Positions 34,516 to 48,829 of a DNA stretch of 64,000 nt are shown piece by piece; the stretch's first letter is position 1, and every line of letters starts with the position of its first letter. Made by a program: the position numbers and the translations under genes. Source of the DNA: Nageia nagi (taxonomy: Eukaryota; Pinophyta). The stretch covers positions 208,816,001 through 208,880,000 of the forward strand of contig JBITNC010000001.1 in the NCBI GenBank assembly GCA_050084985.1, given 5' to 3'. The notes beneath the pieces are model-generated. The model made no database searches and was not told the DNA's origin. It saw nothing but the letters and a program-made list of their open reading frames with translations.

Positions 34516-35358
34516 GTTGTTGTATATAAGGATATGGGTCCACCCCTATTGTCATATATATATGATCCTTTTTTATTTTTATCATGTGTTAAAAATGAAT
34601 GAATGTGTTAATTTTTTATTATTTGGTTGAATGTATGGCTTGTTTCATGTTTATTAATTTTAATTTTGCAAAGTACAATTTGTTAAGTTTAAGAAATCAC
34701 ATAACTTATTATACATTTGCAGTTGTAAATAATTATATCAATGAATTTAAAAAATCACTCATAGTTATACATGGTAAATAAAATGAAGCAATTTTACAAC
34801 ACTATTCAATTTCCATTTACTAAAGTCGATTTGCAAAATAAAAGAAGTCATAGGTTCCCTTGGTACCACATGTAAGCCATAACAAAAAATGCCCAATTTT
34901 TCCACATTAATGAATGTAAATAGTCATTATGACCTCTAAAAATAATGTAATATATAATAATTAATTAATAAATACTATGATTTTTAACTCTAGTTTGGGA
35001 GAGGTACACCATTAATAGCCTAAAAATAGTCACATTCTATTAGTGGCATGGGTTTTGAAATTCTAAAAAGTATGATGGAATTTTTCAAATCATGCCCCAA
35101 AAATCCATGGAACCATGAATTAACATCTACAATTATGAACAATACACATTTTTCCTTCCTATAAATAACCTATCTAATATACATTAGGTTTTGAAATTTT
35201 TACACCTAAGCAAAGACTTTGCATACATGGGAAGGTTTTACAACCCAAACATAGTTTGCAAATGTAGACACAAAAAGAGGCACCTTATTGGTATTGTTGG
35301 TTGCATGCAAATAGTCATGCATGCCATTAGTGGCTCTTATTTCATAATCCCTTTCATT
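34516..35358. other. No gene seen; internal part of composite element, copy B
   Basis: Collinear with 7994-8836; AT-rich with no supported gene. Confidence 0.4.
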
Positions 35359-35761
35359 TTTTATGATGCTACAATATGAAGAAGGGAAATATTATAGAAA
35401 TGAAATGAATATGGAATTGAAATAGGAAAATGACAACTATCTATTGCAAATAATAGAGCATGTGCTAATAAATAGAATATGAAATGGCATTAATAAGTAG
35501 ATAAGGATAGGATTTTAATAAATAGTAATATATTCATAGGTCACTTTGAGGGGGCTACTTCCTTACAACTCTAAAGGTGAAAAATAATGTTCAAGATGCC
35601 TTTCTCCACACACTTCTATCTATTTATATTAAACTAACCCTAACCCTAATAGTAATGCAAAATCAAGCCCTACCCTTACATTCATAATATTACAATGTAG
35701 GTAGATAATTTAATAAAATACTAATACTAACAGTAAAATGTTAGGATGTGGGATCATAACA
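35359..35761 (-). repeat. 3' LTR of gypsy element, copy B
   Basis: 403 bp; first bases mutated, right end GGATCATAACA. Matches 8837-9236. Confidence 0.88.
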
Positions 35762-35899
35762 CACAAACCCTCTTGAGATGAAGCTTTATCCTCAAAGCTT
35801 GAAGAGTAGAAATTATTGCTCTAACTGATGAAGGATTTTCCATGTTGCATCTTCTGGTGCCATGCCTTGCCTCTACATAAGGACTTTTGTTATGGAGTG

Positions 35900-38800
35900 A
35901 TTATAAAGCTATCATGAGAATTGATCCAAAATTCCCTTAGGTACAACTACCATGAATCCATCCTCTGCCAACTTAAGTAATTATGTCTGAACTTGAACCT
36001 CTAATGCAACCACTTTCTTAAGGTAAGAGCCATGAAATATTATATGAATATTAGAAGAAGTAGGAAGTTCTAATTTGTATGCAATTAGGCTAATGTATTG
36101 TAAAACCTTGCAAGGACCATAAAAATTTGGGGCTAATTTTTAAGGTCCTTTTATTTTTAAGGATTTTTGGTAGTAAGTTTGTAGCCTCAAAAAGACCATG
36201 TCATCTACCTAGAACTCCCTTTCCACATGTTACTAATCGACCTATTGTTTCATATGCTATTAGGCTATATAAAGGTTATGCTTGACCAAATGAAGAATAT
36301 CATCCTAATTAAGTAAAGCTAATTCAACCACCTAAACTTTATTGGTACCTACAACATACAAGGTGATTATTGGTGTAGCTTGACCATACACTACTTCATA
36401 AGGGGTCATCTTATTGGTAGAATGATAAGATGTATTATACCAACACTTAACCAAAGGAAGCCATAATACCTAATGCATAGGTAGTGCTAAATCAAAATAA
36501 TGTAAATATGTTTCCTTGCATTTGCTAACAATTTCAGTTTGACCATCAATTTGTGGGTGATGTGCTAAGCTCATGTTTAGTTGGGTACCTTGCATTTTAA
36601 AAAGTTCTTACCAAAAATGACTTGTAAAAGTGGGATCATGATTAGTAACAATCATCTCTAGCATGCCATATAGTTTGAAAATTGTATCCAAGAATAATTA
36701 TGCCACTATCACTACTTTGTAGGGATAAGCCAATGAACCAAAATGAGCATATTTGGATAACTGATCAACCACCACTAGAATAATTGATTTACCATGAGAC
36801 ATAGGAAGGCATTCATTGAAATCTTTTGAGATATTAGTCCATGTATAGCTAGGTATGGGGAGAGGTTGAAAGAGTCCTATAGTACCCACTATCTCACCCT
36901 TTTTCCATTGGCACACATCATAAGCTACCACAAACTACTTGATATCCAATTTCATACCTATCCAATAGAACAACCATGCCACTCGCTTATAAGTTTTTAA
37001 AAATCTTTCATGTACAAATGTAGGTGTGGAATACAATTCAATAAGTATTTTTTTATTTAAATTTTGAAGGAGATGTTAACAAAATTTGACTTTTGGATCT
37101 CAAAATACCATCATGCCATGTATGGTGTGGTTTACTTGTGGGGTCTTGAGTGATCTATTTTAGAAATTTTTGGGTGGAGCTATCCTCTACCCAATCTTAT
37201 TTAAATTTATCCAACCATTAAGGAATAGCATATTAAAGAGCTTGTAGTTCTACTTGATCTTAAAATTTTCTAGATAAAGCATCGATAACCACATTCTCCT
37301 TACCTTTATGGTATACTATCTTATAATCATACCCTAGTAGTATGGTCACCCATTTTTGTTGCTCAAGTGTAAAAGTTCATTACTCAATGAAAATTTTAAA
37401 ATTGTGATAATATATGAGGATTATGAAATGGAAAACAATGAGATATGGTATACAACATTTAACTACATGAATTATGGCAAGCATTTCTTTTTCATAAGTG
37501 GATTTACCCAAATTTTTTCTAGAGACTGCTCTCCTAGTGAATACCAAGGATGCCCTTCTTGCATCAATACTACATTAATTTCTACTCCATAAGCATAACT
37601 TTATATCACAAAGGTTTTAGAAAAATCTAACATTGCTAATACCAAGGTGATACATATTACCTCTTTGAGCTTAAGGAAAGCTACCTCATCTTGAGGGGAT
37701 CATAGGAATGCATTCTTTTTTAACAACATGGTTAGAGGTGCTACAATCTTGCCATAATCCTTCACAAATTTCCTATAATAGCTTGTTAACCCTAATAATC
37801 CTAATTTTTTTTTCAAATATATAGGAATAGACTAGTTCCACATGTCAATAATCTTTTGTGGATCCACCTTAACTCCCTCTTTAGATATAACATGGCCTAA
37901 GTAATTGATTTCCCTCTTAGTGAATGAACATTTTGATTTTTTTGCATATAGCTAATGTTCATTCAAAATTTTTAAGGTTTTTTCAACATGTGCCACATGT
38001 TCCTAGCATTTCTTACTATAGATCAAGATATCATCAAAGAAAACTAAAATGAACTTCTTGAGTAATGGATGAAACACCTAGTTCATTAAACTTAAAAATA
38101 TGGATGGAGCATTTGTGAGGCCAAAAGCCATCACCAAGAACTCATAATGGCCCTCATGAGTGTAAAATGTAATTTTTTGTATATCCTCCTCCTTGAGGTG
38201 GATTTGGTGATACCTAAATCATAGGTCTAGCTTGAAAAATATCTTGCTCCATGTAGTTCATCCAATAATTTATCAATGATTGGGATATGAAATTTATCCT
38301 TGATGGTAATTTTTTTGAGGGCCCTAAAATCCATACACATACACTAGGAACCATATTTATTACAAACTAATATAATTAGAAAATAATATGGGCTTATGCT
38401 AGGTCAAATTACTCCTACATCTAATATCTTCTTAACCAATTTTTCAATTTCATATTTTTGTAAATAAGGATACCAATAAAGATGAATGTTTGGTGGGTGA
38501 CCTATTGGCACTAACTATATAGCATGATCATGTGATCATTAGGGTGGTAAGCCCATTGGTTACTTAAAAGTACTTGAATGCTTACTTAAGATGGGATATA
38601 GATCCTTAATATTTATGATTTTACATTCAATGATTGATAAAGAGTATAACTATGCTAGCATCACTTTTCCAATTTTTTGTAGGATCTTTTCCATGTGATG
38701 TGAGCTCATAATTTGTATATATATACCTTGTAATCATCTAAGAGTATACTTTTGTTCATATATTTTGAAGGTTATCCATAGCTTTATAAAATTCCACTAT

Positions 38801-39349
38801 ATGATGCCCAAAGTCCTCAACCATTATACCCCCAAAACTATATCACATCCCCCAAGTGGTAAAATGTACATGTCACTTTTCAAAGTATAGTGGTCCATGC
38901 TTAGTTTGACATTATGACATGTGCCTTTACATGCTATTTTTCCTCCATTACAAACCATAACCTCAAAATTATTTGTATGGTGGATGTAATAGTCAGCAAC
39001 CTTAGCCACTCATGGATCAATTAAATTAAGTACTTCCTAAATCCAATAATATTATGAGATGGTGCTTTTTAAAGAACCCTTTGACCTTCATAATTTTAGG
39101 GGTGGTAATTTTTGCTAATGAATTATAAGATATAACTAGGTCCTCCTCATTTGGAATTTCTTTTATAGCCTCTTTGCATGCACTCTCATATTCCTCTTTA
39201 CTAGGAGCATCAACATCAAGCAAATATAAATTTTATTATGTACAATAATGACCATGAACAATTTTCTCATCACAATTTAGCATAAGCCCTTCTTTTGATG
39301 CTCTTCCATTTATTTCCACATCAATGTTTTAGTTTGCATTATGCAATTT
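35900..39349 (-). pseudogene. Gypsy pol remnant, copy B
   Basis: Minus-strand domains parallel copy A. The protease region gives LPLGGCDIVLGV (38824-39009) and LIILLDLGST (39026-39060), where a Gly is present but Ser has become Leu. The RT keeps a DDIL-type motif near 38015-38040. The integrase gives SHGKSIILVVVDQLSKYAHF (36698-36800) with the catalytic Asp intact. The zinc knuckle is frameshifted near 39275. Stops throughout. Confidence 0.88.
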
Positions 39350-40188
39350 TATGGTGGGGCACTTGCATTATTATAGGAATAGGAAATATTATGTGTTTTG
39401 GTGAATGGAGGTCTTGTATTTCATCAATGAGCACTAGCTTTATCTTTAGCAAACTTTGCTAAGGCAATAGCATCCATCATAGTTTTGGGATTAAACATTT
39501 TGACCTTTGGTTTAATTTCTTTCTTTAACCCACTGATAAAATAGCTTGTAAAAAATGCATCATCCAACCTCTCTATGTGATTTGTTAATTTCTCAAACTA
39601 ATTTTGGTATTCTTTAACTATTATAGTTTGATGTAACTCAGTTAATGCCCTTATGACATCTTCATAGTCACTAGGACCAAAATAGATCAATAATTATTGA
39701 GTGAATTCATCCCATGAAGGAGCAAGATTCATTTTGGAGTACCACTAGTGCCAATGGAGAGCCTCATGATCCAAATGAAAAGATGCCATGTGCACCTTCA
39801 AATTCTTTAGGATTTGGTTTAATGTGAAATACTATTCAACTTTATAAATCCAACCATTAGGATTATCTCTATCAAATCAAGGAAAATCCAATTTGGTTGT
39901 GCAAAGAAGAATGAAACCACCTTGTTGACTCTAAAAGTTATGATGATACCCTTATGGATTTCCTGACTACCCTGATTGCTATGAATTAGATGCATTGTTG
40001 GTATGATTGAGACTTATTTGAACACTATCACATTTACTATCAAGGGTTTATATTTGTGTTTATATTTGTCAAATTTTTACTTTGAATATAGTGGTAAGTG
40101 TATCTACCATTTGTTGGATTATAGTTTGCAATGTCATCATGGTAGGATCAGCTTATGCTACTATTTGGGATCCTATTTTAGGTGCCAT
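39350..40188 (-). pseudogene. Gypsy gag, copy B
   Basis: It starts at ATG 40188 (MAPKIGSQI) and is collinear with 12827-13644, with several stops. The plus-strand frame 40003-40194 is a shadow. Confidence 0.7.
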
Positions 40189-40975
40189 ATTTGAAAATTA
40201 CTATTTTTGAAACTAATATTCCTAAAAATTACCATTTTTAGAAACTACTATTTTTAAAAAGTACCCAAAAAAGTGTATGGGTGTAATATATCAAAATAAT
40301 CAGCTTGAAAAGATGATCATAATGGGCTAGGTTTTTTATAATGATTTTTGGACCCTCAAAACTCTTTTTTTTTTACATCTATGGGTCTATTTAATTTTTT
40401 TAAAAACTATTAAAATGGGATAAATTTTAGTTTTTTAGCTCTAAAGTTTTTGCTACTTTTGAATTGCTATTTTTGTAGCTCTAAAAAATTGCATGTCATA
40501 TATTTTGCTTCTTAAATCAAGGTTTTTTGTGTGAAGGAATGATTCTAGGGTAATGATTATCTACTTTGTAGGCTAGTCTAAACACCCCTCCTATCCAACT
40601 TTCATAAGTAAAGAGGCTATAAAGATGGCTTCTATGATAAGTAACTTTCCAATGGCACTTGCTAGTGTAGTACAATTTATAGATGGTCAACATAGCTTCC
40701 TACCTAGTTTTCATTTATAACCTAGATAGTCTCTAATATACCTTTCAGTACATGTAGTCCAATTATATGTAGGGTTCTATCTAAGGCTTAGGTATTGGTA
40801 CAAAGTTTTTTGCACCTTACTTCACACATAGCTTTATGGGTAAATTTGCTTAGCCAAAAATGATAGATCCTCCTAGATATTTTAAAACCCTAGTATAGGG
40901 TTTTTAGCCTAGACCTCTAATTTTTTTTTTATTTTGCTATAGTAGAATGGCCTTGGAAAGGGATTTGATACCAAA

Positions 40976-41378
40976 TGTTATGATGATACAATATGAAAAA
41001 GGGAAATATTGCAAAAATGAAATGAATATGGAATTTAAATAGGAAAATAACAACTATCTATTACAAATAACAGAGGATGCACTAGTAAATAGAATATGAA
41101 ATAGCATTAATAAGTAGATAAAGATAGGATTTTATTGAATAGTAATAGAATCATAAGCCACTTCAAGGGGGATACCTCCTTACAACTCCAAAGGTGAAAA
41201 ATAATGTTCAAGATTCCTTTCTCCACACACTTATATCTATTTATATTAAACTAATCCTAACCCCAAGAGTAATGCAAAAATGGGCCCTACCCTTACAATC
41301 ACAATATTACAATATAGGCCAACAATTTAATAGAATACTAATACTAACACTAAAATATTCAGATGTGGGATCCTAACA
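40976..41378 (-). repeat. 5' LTR of gypsy element, copy B
   Basis: 403 bp, TGTTATGATG to GATCCTAACA, followed by target duplication ccatt (41379-41383). Confidence 0.92.
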
Positions 41379-41384
41379 CCATTC

Positions 41385-43731
41385 TAGTTTTTGTCTTAGC
41401 TCTATCTCACTTGTTACCACTATTTTTTGTATCCATTCCTATTAGAGAAATAATAACACATACACTATGAATTACTTATCAAACTAATGAATCCTTTTAG
41501 TTGGTGAATTATCCTTGGTAAAGGGTTTGCAAATATCTCTAATTATTTATTATCAAGATGGATATGTCCTTCTTTTACTTTAGTATGATTATCCATTCAA
41601 ATTACTTTCTTATCAATGAAATCTTTAATGATGTTTCTTAAGACCCTATAGTTTCTTGTTAGGTTTCCTAGTGTCTTATGATAATTGCAAATTTCTTCAT
41701 TATATATATTTTTAGGAACACCATTATGAAAATGATGTTGAACAATTGGTGGAAGCTCAACAAGTTTCTCTTTTAATAACACAAATTAAGAATATTATCA
41801 GCAATGTCAATTAGCCTTGTAAATCTTCTTTATGGTTTATTCATGTTCCTATCAACATTAGTTGTAGCAACTTTAGTTTTCTTTGTATGCACTTGAGGTT
41901 TCTTTTCATTTACTTGTGTTTTATATTTTGATTCATATATTTGTATGTTTTTATGTTATTTCTTATAAGTTTGCTTGATACATTCTTCCTTTTTAATACA
42001 AATATCTATCATTGTAGCTAATGTTAATCTATAATTAGAGATAACCAACAACTTATACATAGTCAATAAAGAATTTGTAAAAGTATCCTTCAAATCTTGC
42101 TCAAGAACATAGATTTTATTTACAATTTGTTTCCAAATTTTGATAACATTAGATAAAGATTGATTAGTCAATTGCTTAATTTTACACAAATATTTGAATT
42201 GAACTATTTTTATAATATTATAATTAATTTTTTTTTTTAAATTTATATATCAAATATTCACATTTATCAATGCTCTTTTTAGGAAGAGTGATATACCATT
42301 TCAATGCATCATCTTTTAAACTACTTGAAAATAACTTTGCAAGCATATCTCTATCATGAACATATTCCATAGCTTCCTCTTGAAATTTTCTAACATGCAT
42401 TTTTTGATCTTTTAAGCCATAAAATTTTGTAAATTTCACACTCTTTTTACTAGCAAGAAATTTAGAAAAAATTCTATTAGTTAATAGAATTTTTAAATAA
42501 AATACAAAATCATCTTCACCATCAACAAGCAATTCATTTTCTAATTTCTCAATTATTTCATCTATTATTTGATACTGTAGGAATTTGCTTTGGTTGTTGG
42601 TTGTGAACTATATGTATATTATCCTTCAAGGGTGGTGGAGGGGTTTATCATAGTATAGTACTAATTTGAAAGGGAGTTTTATTTACTTTTTCCTTTCTTA
42701 TTTTAGCTTGATTTATATGTAGAAATGGCCCAATCCTATGTAGTTTTTCATGTTCGAGTTAGTAAACCAATTCTATCATAAACTCTAATTATTGTTCCTC
42801 ATTATCCTTTTAAAAATAATCATCTTCTTGAGCATAAAAATGGAATTGAGTTTTATCTCATGTTATTATTTTTACCAACCAAGATTACATTCATAAGCAT
42901 TATTAATTATAGTACAAAGTTGTTTAACAAAATCTATTGCAATTTCATCTTTAACCAATCTACCCTTACCTTTTTCCTTATTATAATATTCAAGAATCAT
43001 AACTAGATTATGATTATCAAAGTGAGTTACCAAGTGTTTATATTTGGCCTCTTTTTACTCATTCATCTCTTTTATGATCACCTTTCATAGAGGGTATGGT
43101 ACCTTTTCTTCCACACTGTTAGTAGCATATGAATAGTCTTGTATGCCATTATCAATGTTCTTCTTTTTAGTAGATAATCTTAACTTTTCAAAACCTACAT
43201 TATCAGAGGAAAATAAGATATATGAGGATTATGATATTATTGATCCTACTTCTAACAATTCATAATTTGTGAAGATATTAATAACTTGCTCAAAATTGCT
43301 AGTAAGATAATACACCAACTTCTCTTTATTAGATAACAATTCCATTATTGATTGGACATGGCTAGGAATTATAATAACTCTTAAATTTTAGCATCACTTT
43401 TAGAAGTATTAGTATGGATTTCTATACTTACATTTTCAAAATAATAATCATTAATATTCATGTTAATCTTATTAGGGGTTTGTTTAATAATATCCATTTT
43501 CTTGCTAAAACTTGTAGATTTAGTATCATTATCTTCATTAGTATCTATTCAATCATTGGGATTAGGCTCTTGCATAGGTAAATTAGAATTAACTCTCCTA
43601 CTTCTTTTGATCTCTTCAAAATAGAATTTACTTCTAAAAGCTCTATGTTGGTCTTCATTTAGATTCATCTTGGGAATATAAGCAGAATAAACCCTAATTT
43701 TATCATTTTCTCTAGATATTACTCTAAGCAC
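41385..43731 (-). pseudogene. gag-like polyprotein of composite element, copy B
   Basis: Collinear with 14840-17148. It starts near MLRVISRENDKIRVYS (43731), which is downstream of the copy-A start because the upstream ATG is frameshifted here. The capsid-like core gives LKDDALKWYITLPKKSIDKC (42300-42260) and MCKIKQLTNQSLSNVIKIWK (42189 down). The segment 41782-41597 keeps ELPPIVQHHFHNGVPKN and ICNYHKTLGN, then YRVLRNIIKDFIDKKVI, a piece lost in copy A. That segment best supports a Tat-type gypsy gag/protease junction. Confidence 0.65.
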
Positions 43732-43834
43732 CTTGGGTAATGGAAGAGATAATAATGAAAATGGATTTATGACTCTATAGAAGGAATGCCTTAGATTGAG
43801 ATCTAGGTGTGTAATAATGTTAGTTTCACCTAAA

Positions 43835-44301
43835 TGTAAACCTAAAATTGTGTAAAATAAGAATATACTTAATAAATAAAATGATCTACAATATGAGAAG
43901 AAATGAATAATATATATTATATAAAATTACAACAAATATACATGAAACAAATGAACATAATATGAAATTTATGTGTAATAATAAAAAAAAAGTAGCAATG
44001 GATATTTGGAAGATTGGAATCAAATTCTTGTCAAGCTTACAATAGATATTCATTTATATGGATCAATGACTCGACCATCAAAATTTGGAACCCTCAATCT
44101 TGAATACATATGCCATAATTAGCCTAAGAGATGTACATTATTGGTTATATAAAATATGTCAAATTGTGTTATGCATAAAAGATAAAAAAATTCAAAGCTT
44201 GATGAAGATTACAGTTGACAACCACCTATCAAAGATCTTATCATATCAAAGAGTTCTGATCTTTGGAGGTCAACCTATTCCACTTACATATATATCCTAC
44301 A
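43835..44301 (-). repeat. 5' LTR (truncated) of composite element, copy B
   Basis: TGTAAACC start, CCTACA end, 467 bp; shorter than copy A by a deletion at caaagctt/gatgaag. Same outer truncation as in A, so the truncation came before the duplication. Confidence 0.65.
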
Positions 44302-46289
44302 TAAAATAAGTTATAAATGTATATTCCAAATATAATACCTATGATATTTGTGAAATTTCTCATACTCCTATATAACTAGTTCTAACATGAGCAATATACA
44401 TATTTTGAATCTAATGCATTCACTCTTACTAAATAAAATATACATTTTAAAAACAACATTAAAATCACATGAAAAATATTTAAAGTACTAAATTTCAAAC
44501 ACATCCATGTCAATATCATCATCAAAATATATACATCATATCCATATCATAATATCATAAGTCACTATCATAGTATAAAAATGTCATCATAAGTTCATCA
44601 AAGTATCCATATCCTTAATTAGCCTTAGGCTTACCATTAGGAAATATAAGGTCATGATTTTATTGATCACTAAGATCATCATAATCATCATCATGTTGAT
44701 ATATAACAACATTAGTACAAATATTAAGGGCACCTAGAGTAATAGCATCATAATAGATACCATCATCACTAGAAACATCTCCTATCAACACCTACAAATA
44801 ATAATAAAAAAATGTTTGTAAAAATAAAAAATTTTAAATCTTATTCATACTAATTATTTACTCCATTATTCATACAACATCATAACTTTTCCCACCCCTT
44901 GTGGACACCATAAGATATTTCTTCATTTATTGGTTGATGGTTTATGTTTCCACCTAAAAAAAATTAACGGTGTAGGTTAGTGATAATATGAAGCACTTGG
45001 AACTAACTATAAGAGTCTTGCATAATGAGATGGTACATGATTTCATGTATAAATTAAACTAAAATATGTATGCTAAAATAGGTAGCTAGGATTATACTCA
45101 TAAATAGGCCTTCATTTCATTGTTTGCCTACACTTCCAAAAATGGCGTGACTAAAATTTTCTTATCTCTCTGAAGTGGGAGTGGGATGCAAGCTTTTGTG
45201 GTGATTCTTCTTTAGGACTCTTATTATGGAATTCTTCTTTGTCTAACACTCTCTTCATCAAAATCCTATATACTTCCTTAGAAAGAGTGGATTTTCTTTT
45301 CATAATGGAATATTGCTCAAGTGGAACTTTTTCATTCTCACAACCATATATCTTAGCACACATTTGATGCTCCATTTGTCTCCAAATTTTCCTTACATTT
45401 GGAGGATCAATCTATTTTTTCCTACAAGTACAAAACAATGAAAAATTTATTTCAATATTTTAGAATATAAGTGTACAAGGTGAAATACTATTAGTAATAA
45501 ACTATAACTAAATTTACATACCCTCCTTACTTTGATTTATCCATGGTTTATCTAATATCTCTTAAAATTTAGTGCAAATGATGTTCTTGATTGTTTCAAC
45601 AAATAAGATCCTCAAATAATAACCATTTCAAATATTAGTAAACTAAGAGAGTGCAAAATTAAACATAAAAAATGTGTTTTTTAGGGTATAAACTTTTATT
45701 AGATTCATCAAAATAACTTCACCCTCAAGTTTCATTTTAATCTTAATTCCTCATGATCCAATATAAGTGATGCATCATAGAGGTTAATTTATTGAAACTA
45801 TAGTTTCAATATTGGTCACTTCACCTTTACCAAGCTATATTAGATACATTTTGACATTAATAAAATAATAAATACAATATTTATTTAATAATTTATTAGA
45901 AAGTAATGATATAAATTAAAAAATGATCTAATCAAAGTGGCTAGACCCATTTGAATAATGTTCTCATCAACATCATCATCAACCTCAATGGTTTTTCCTA
46001 ATCACTTTCATGAATTGGGGGGAAATACCTCACTCCTTCCTATATAATTTTTCAAAGGTTTCAAATTTCAAAAAGTTTAAAAACATATTACATATCTTAT
46101 GAAATGAATATAATCAAATAAATAACATTGATATTATGCTAATAATTTTAAATATATTGGTATTTACCCACTTAGTCCTATATTTTTCATTACTAGTCCT
46201 TTCAATAGTACTTTCACTTCACCTTTCAATAGTCCATCTTCTCTTTTGATTCTTTATATCATATGTCTCTATAATACAAACCATCATAA
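44302..46289 (-). pseudogene. Unrecognised multi-exon gene remnant, copy B
   Basis: Counterpart of 17727-19734. The best open part is 45151-45375: MEHQMCAKIYGCENEKVPLE, QYSIMKRKSTLSKEVYRILM, KRVLDKEEFHNKSPKEESPQ. It is basic and Lys/Glu-rich with no domain I can name. The acidic tail near 44700-44790 is also present. Confidence 0.35.
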
Positions 46290-46762
46290 CAATGCCTATT
46301 GAAGATAAAATAATAAATGTATGTGAGTATGGTCATGGGTTGTATAGACATGCATGCAAAATGTGGAAGAATACACAAATCCTACAAAATTATTTTTCAT
46401 CAAATGTTATGGCTGTGAATGCCCTAATAGGTATGTATGCAAAATATTGAAGAATACATAAGGTCTAGGAATTGTAAACAAGATGCATGTCGAGACAATT
46501 TCATGGAATGCAATGGTCTTAGGATATGATTAAAATTAGTTTTTTAAAAAGGGTCTATATAACTTTAAGTAGATGTAATTATCAAATGTAAAGCCAAATT
46601 ATATAATATTTTCTAGCATTCTATTAGCACATGCCACCATGGGAGATCTAGAAAAAGGTATGAAAATTCATCAAAGAGTAAATCAAAATGGTTTTGATTC
46701 AAATGTTGTGGTTGTGAATGCCTTGATAGGTATGTATGCAAACTATAGAAGAACACACAAGG
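46290..46762 (+). pseudogene. PPR pseudogene, first segment, copy B
   Basis: Collinear with 19735-20186: YIDMHAKCGRIHK, VVNALIGMYANYRR and related PPR helices with frameshifts. It ends at caagg (46758-46762), the target duplication of the small LTR element. Confidence 0.85.
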
Positions 46763-47392
46763 TGTAGATGTCTAAGTATGATTTATTATTAATTAATAAT
46801 TCATATTTAATGCATTAAATAGTTATTATAAAAAAGGGTGTAAATGCACCATAAGAAATGTAATAATCAAATATCAATGTAAAAGGTGTAGATCTCAAGA
46901 ATAAATGCATTTATCAAAGAATATCAAAGCAAGATATTCCATAGGTAGGAAAGTCTAAGGAATATGCCAAAACTAAAATGGTGTCTTTAGACACCACCAA
47001 TTAACCTTGGATTTGTTATGACCTAGTTATGGTGATCATATTTTCTTCTTTACACAAGTCATATTCTTCATATTTTAGGCCATTAATGATATGCATTATG
47101 CATGAAATGTCATCATGTTTGAAGTTGGATCTGCATACACTTCATCTTGTTCTACATACTTCAATTTGTGCATGTGAATCTACTTCATTTAGGCTATTAA
47201 TAATATGCATTTCCTATAATGAGTTATTGTGATTGTTGTTTGATCTCTATTATTTCATGTTGATATGGATCTAATGAAGGTACCTCATTTATCATGTTCA
47301 TAAGAATGCCACATTTTTAATATATGCTTTAATATTATATTATGGAGAAATGGTGCTTTAATTTATCATTTATGCATTATGTTTAGCCTACA
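46763..47392 (+). repeat. 5' LTR of small element, copy B
   Basis: TGTAGATGTC to TTTAGCCTACA. Confidence 0.85.
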
Positions 47393-48196
47393 TTTTGGTG
47401 AACCTAATTATTTTGATAAATATTTCCCTACTAGTAAGATCTCGTAAAAGTTCTAAAAAATATCAATGCTATTAGTGATGTTCATAGAGTATTTTTATGC
47501 CACTAATGATGTGAAAAATGGAACAAGCCCTAGTGCAAAAAGTATATTTAAATAAATAATTGGTATATATAACTAAATAACTAACATCAATGCAAAATTT
47601 ATGCAATAGTTCATAGTTAATTTTAGATCCAAAAATAGTTGCAAGGTTAACCATTCTTGATAATAGTAATAGATTCTAGAAAAAATAAGAAGATTATGAT
47701 GGTGTCTTCACCTCACCCTTTTTGGATGATGTCCATAATTATCCCCTACCACCCAAATATAAGGCCCCCAAGTTTGAGATGTTTAGTGCTAAACAAGACC
47801 CAAAGCAACATATTATTAACTTCTAGGAAGTAGTCAAGATCAAAAATGGAGTTACCCACATATATCAAGTAAGGAGAAGAAATTTTTTGGTTGCATCATG
47901 GGTAATGGCCAAAGGAATCCATCTAGAGAGTAGATCTAAACATATCATTCATCCTTCAAGATAAGAGTTTCTAGTTAATTCCTAAGGTAACCTTAGAATA
48001 TCATCTTCATCCATCTTATTTTTATCTTGATCACCCCATTCATGGAGCTTTCTTGAGGAAATTAGGTCAAAAAGGGGCATACAAGGGGCATCAAATTAGT
48101 AATGATCAAGGAAGAATGGTTCAATTTTAAGCATATATTTTTCTTTGGATTATACAACTTCAATGCCTTTCAATACATATCCAAAGAGTGGTAAAA

Positions 48197-48829
48197 TGTA
48201 GATTTCTAAATATGACTTATTATTAATTAATAATTAATATTTATTGCATTAAATAATGTTATTATAAAAAGGATGTAAATGCATCACAAGTAAAGTAATG
48301 ACCAAATATCGATATAAAAGGTGTAGATCTCCAGAACAAATGCATTTATAAATGAAGATTAAAGCAAGATATTCCATATGTAGGCAAGTATAAGGAATAC
48401 ACCACAACTAAAATGATATCTTTAGAAACCATTAATTAACCTTGGATTTGTTATTCTCTAGTTATGATTATCATATTCTATTCTTTGTACAAGATCAAAT
48501 TCTTCATATTTTAGGTCATTAATGGCATTCATTATGCATGGTATATCATCATGCTTGAAGTTGGATCTGCAATACTCTTTATCTTATTCTACATACTTCA
48601 ATTCATGCACATGAATCTACTTCATTTAGGCTATTAATAGAATGCATTTCCTATAAGGAGTTATCATGATTGATGTATGATCTCTATTATTTCATATTGA
48701 TGTGAATCTGATCAAGGTACCTCATTTATCATGTTCATAAGAATGTCATATTTCTGATATATGCTTCAATATTATATTATGGAGAAATAGTGCTTTTATT
48801 TATCATTTTTGTATTATTTTTAGTCTACA
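48197..48829 (+). repeat. 3' LTR of small element, copy B
   Basis: TGTAGATTTC to TTAGTCTACA; full length, and the reference for the deletion in 21603-22127. Confidence 0.85.

Larger units (their letters stand above)
35359..41378 (-). mobile_element. Nested Ty3/gypsy retrotransposon, copy B
   Basis: Same insertion site, orientation and domain order as 8837-14833, 6,020 bp. LTRs are 35359-35761 and 40976-41378; the right flank is ccatt as in A. The left LTR end has changed from TGTT to TTTT and the primer site has decayed. Coding parts are more broken than in A. It is a duplicate of the same insertion, not an independent one. Confidence 0.92.
28240..44301 (-). mobile_element. Composite non-autonomous LTR retrotransposon, copy B
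   Basis: Collinear with 2064-17726: 3' LTR, non-coding interior, antisense PMD remnant, minisatellite, nested gypsy, gag, truncated 5' LTR. It differs by a solo LTR inside the PMD region (32254-32657), a ~57-bp deletion near 31497 in the PMD region, and a shorter 5' LTR. Same caveats as copy A. Confidence 0.6.
46763..48829 (+). mobile_element. Small non-autonomous LTR retrotransposon, copy B
   Basis: 2,067 bp; LTRs 46763-47392 (630 bp) and 48197-48829 (633 bp), so the full LTR length is kept on both sides. Interior of ~800 bp with leader, gag-like fragment (~47695-48060, YPLPPKYKAPKFEMF) and polypurine tract. Right flank taagg. It carries ~30 bp more interior than A near 47915-47940. Confidence 0.87.
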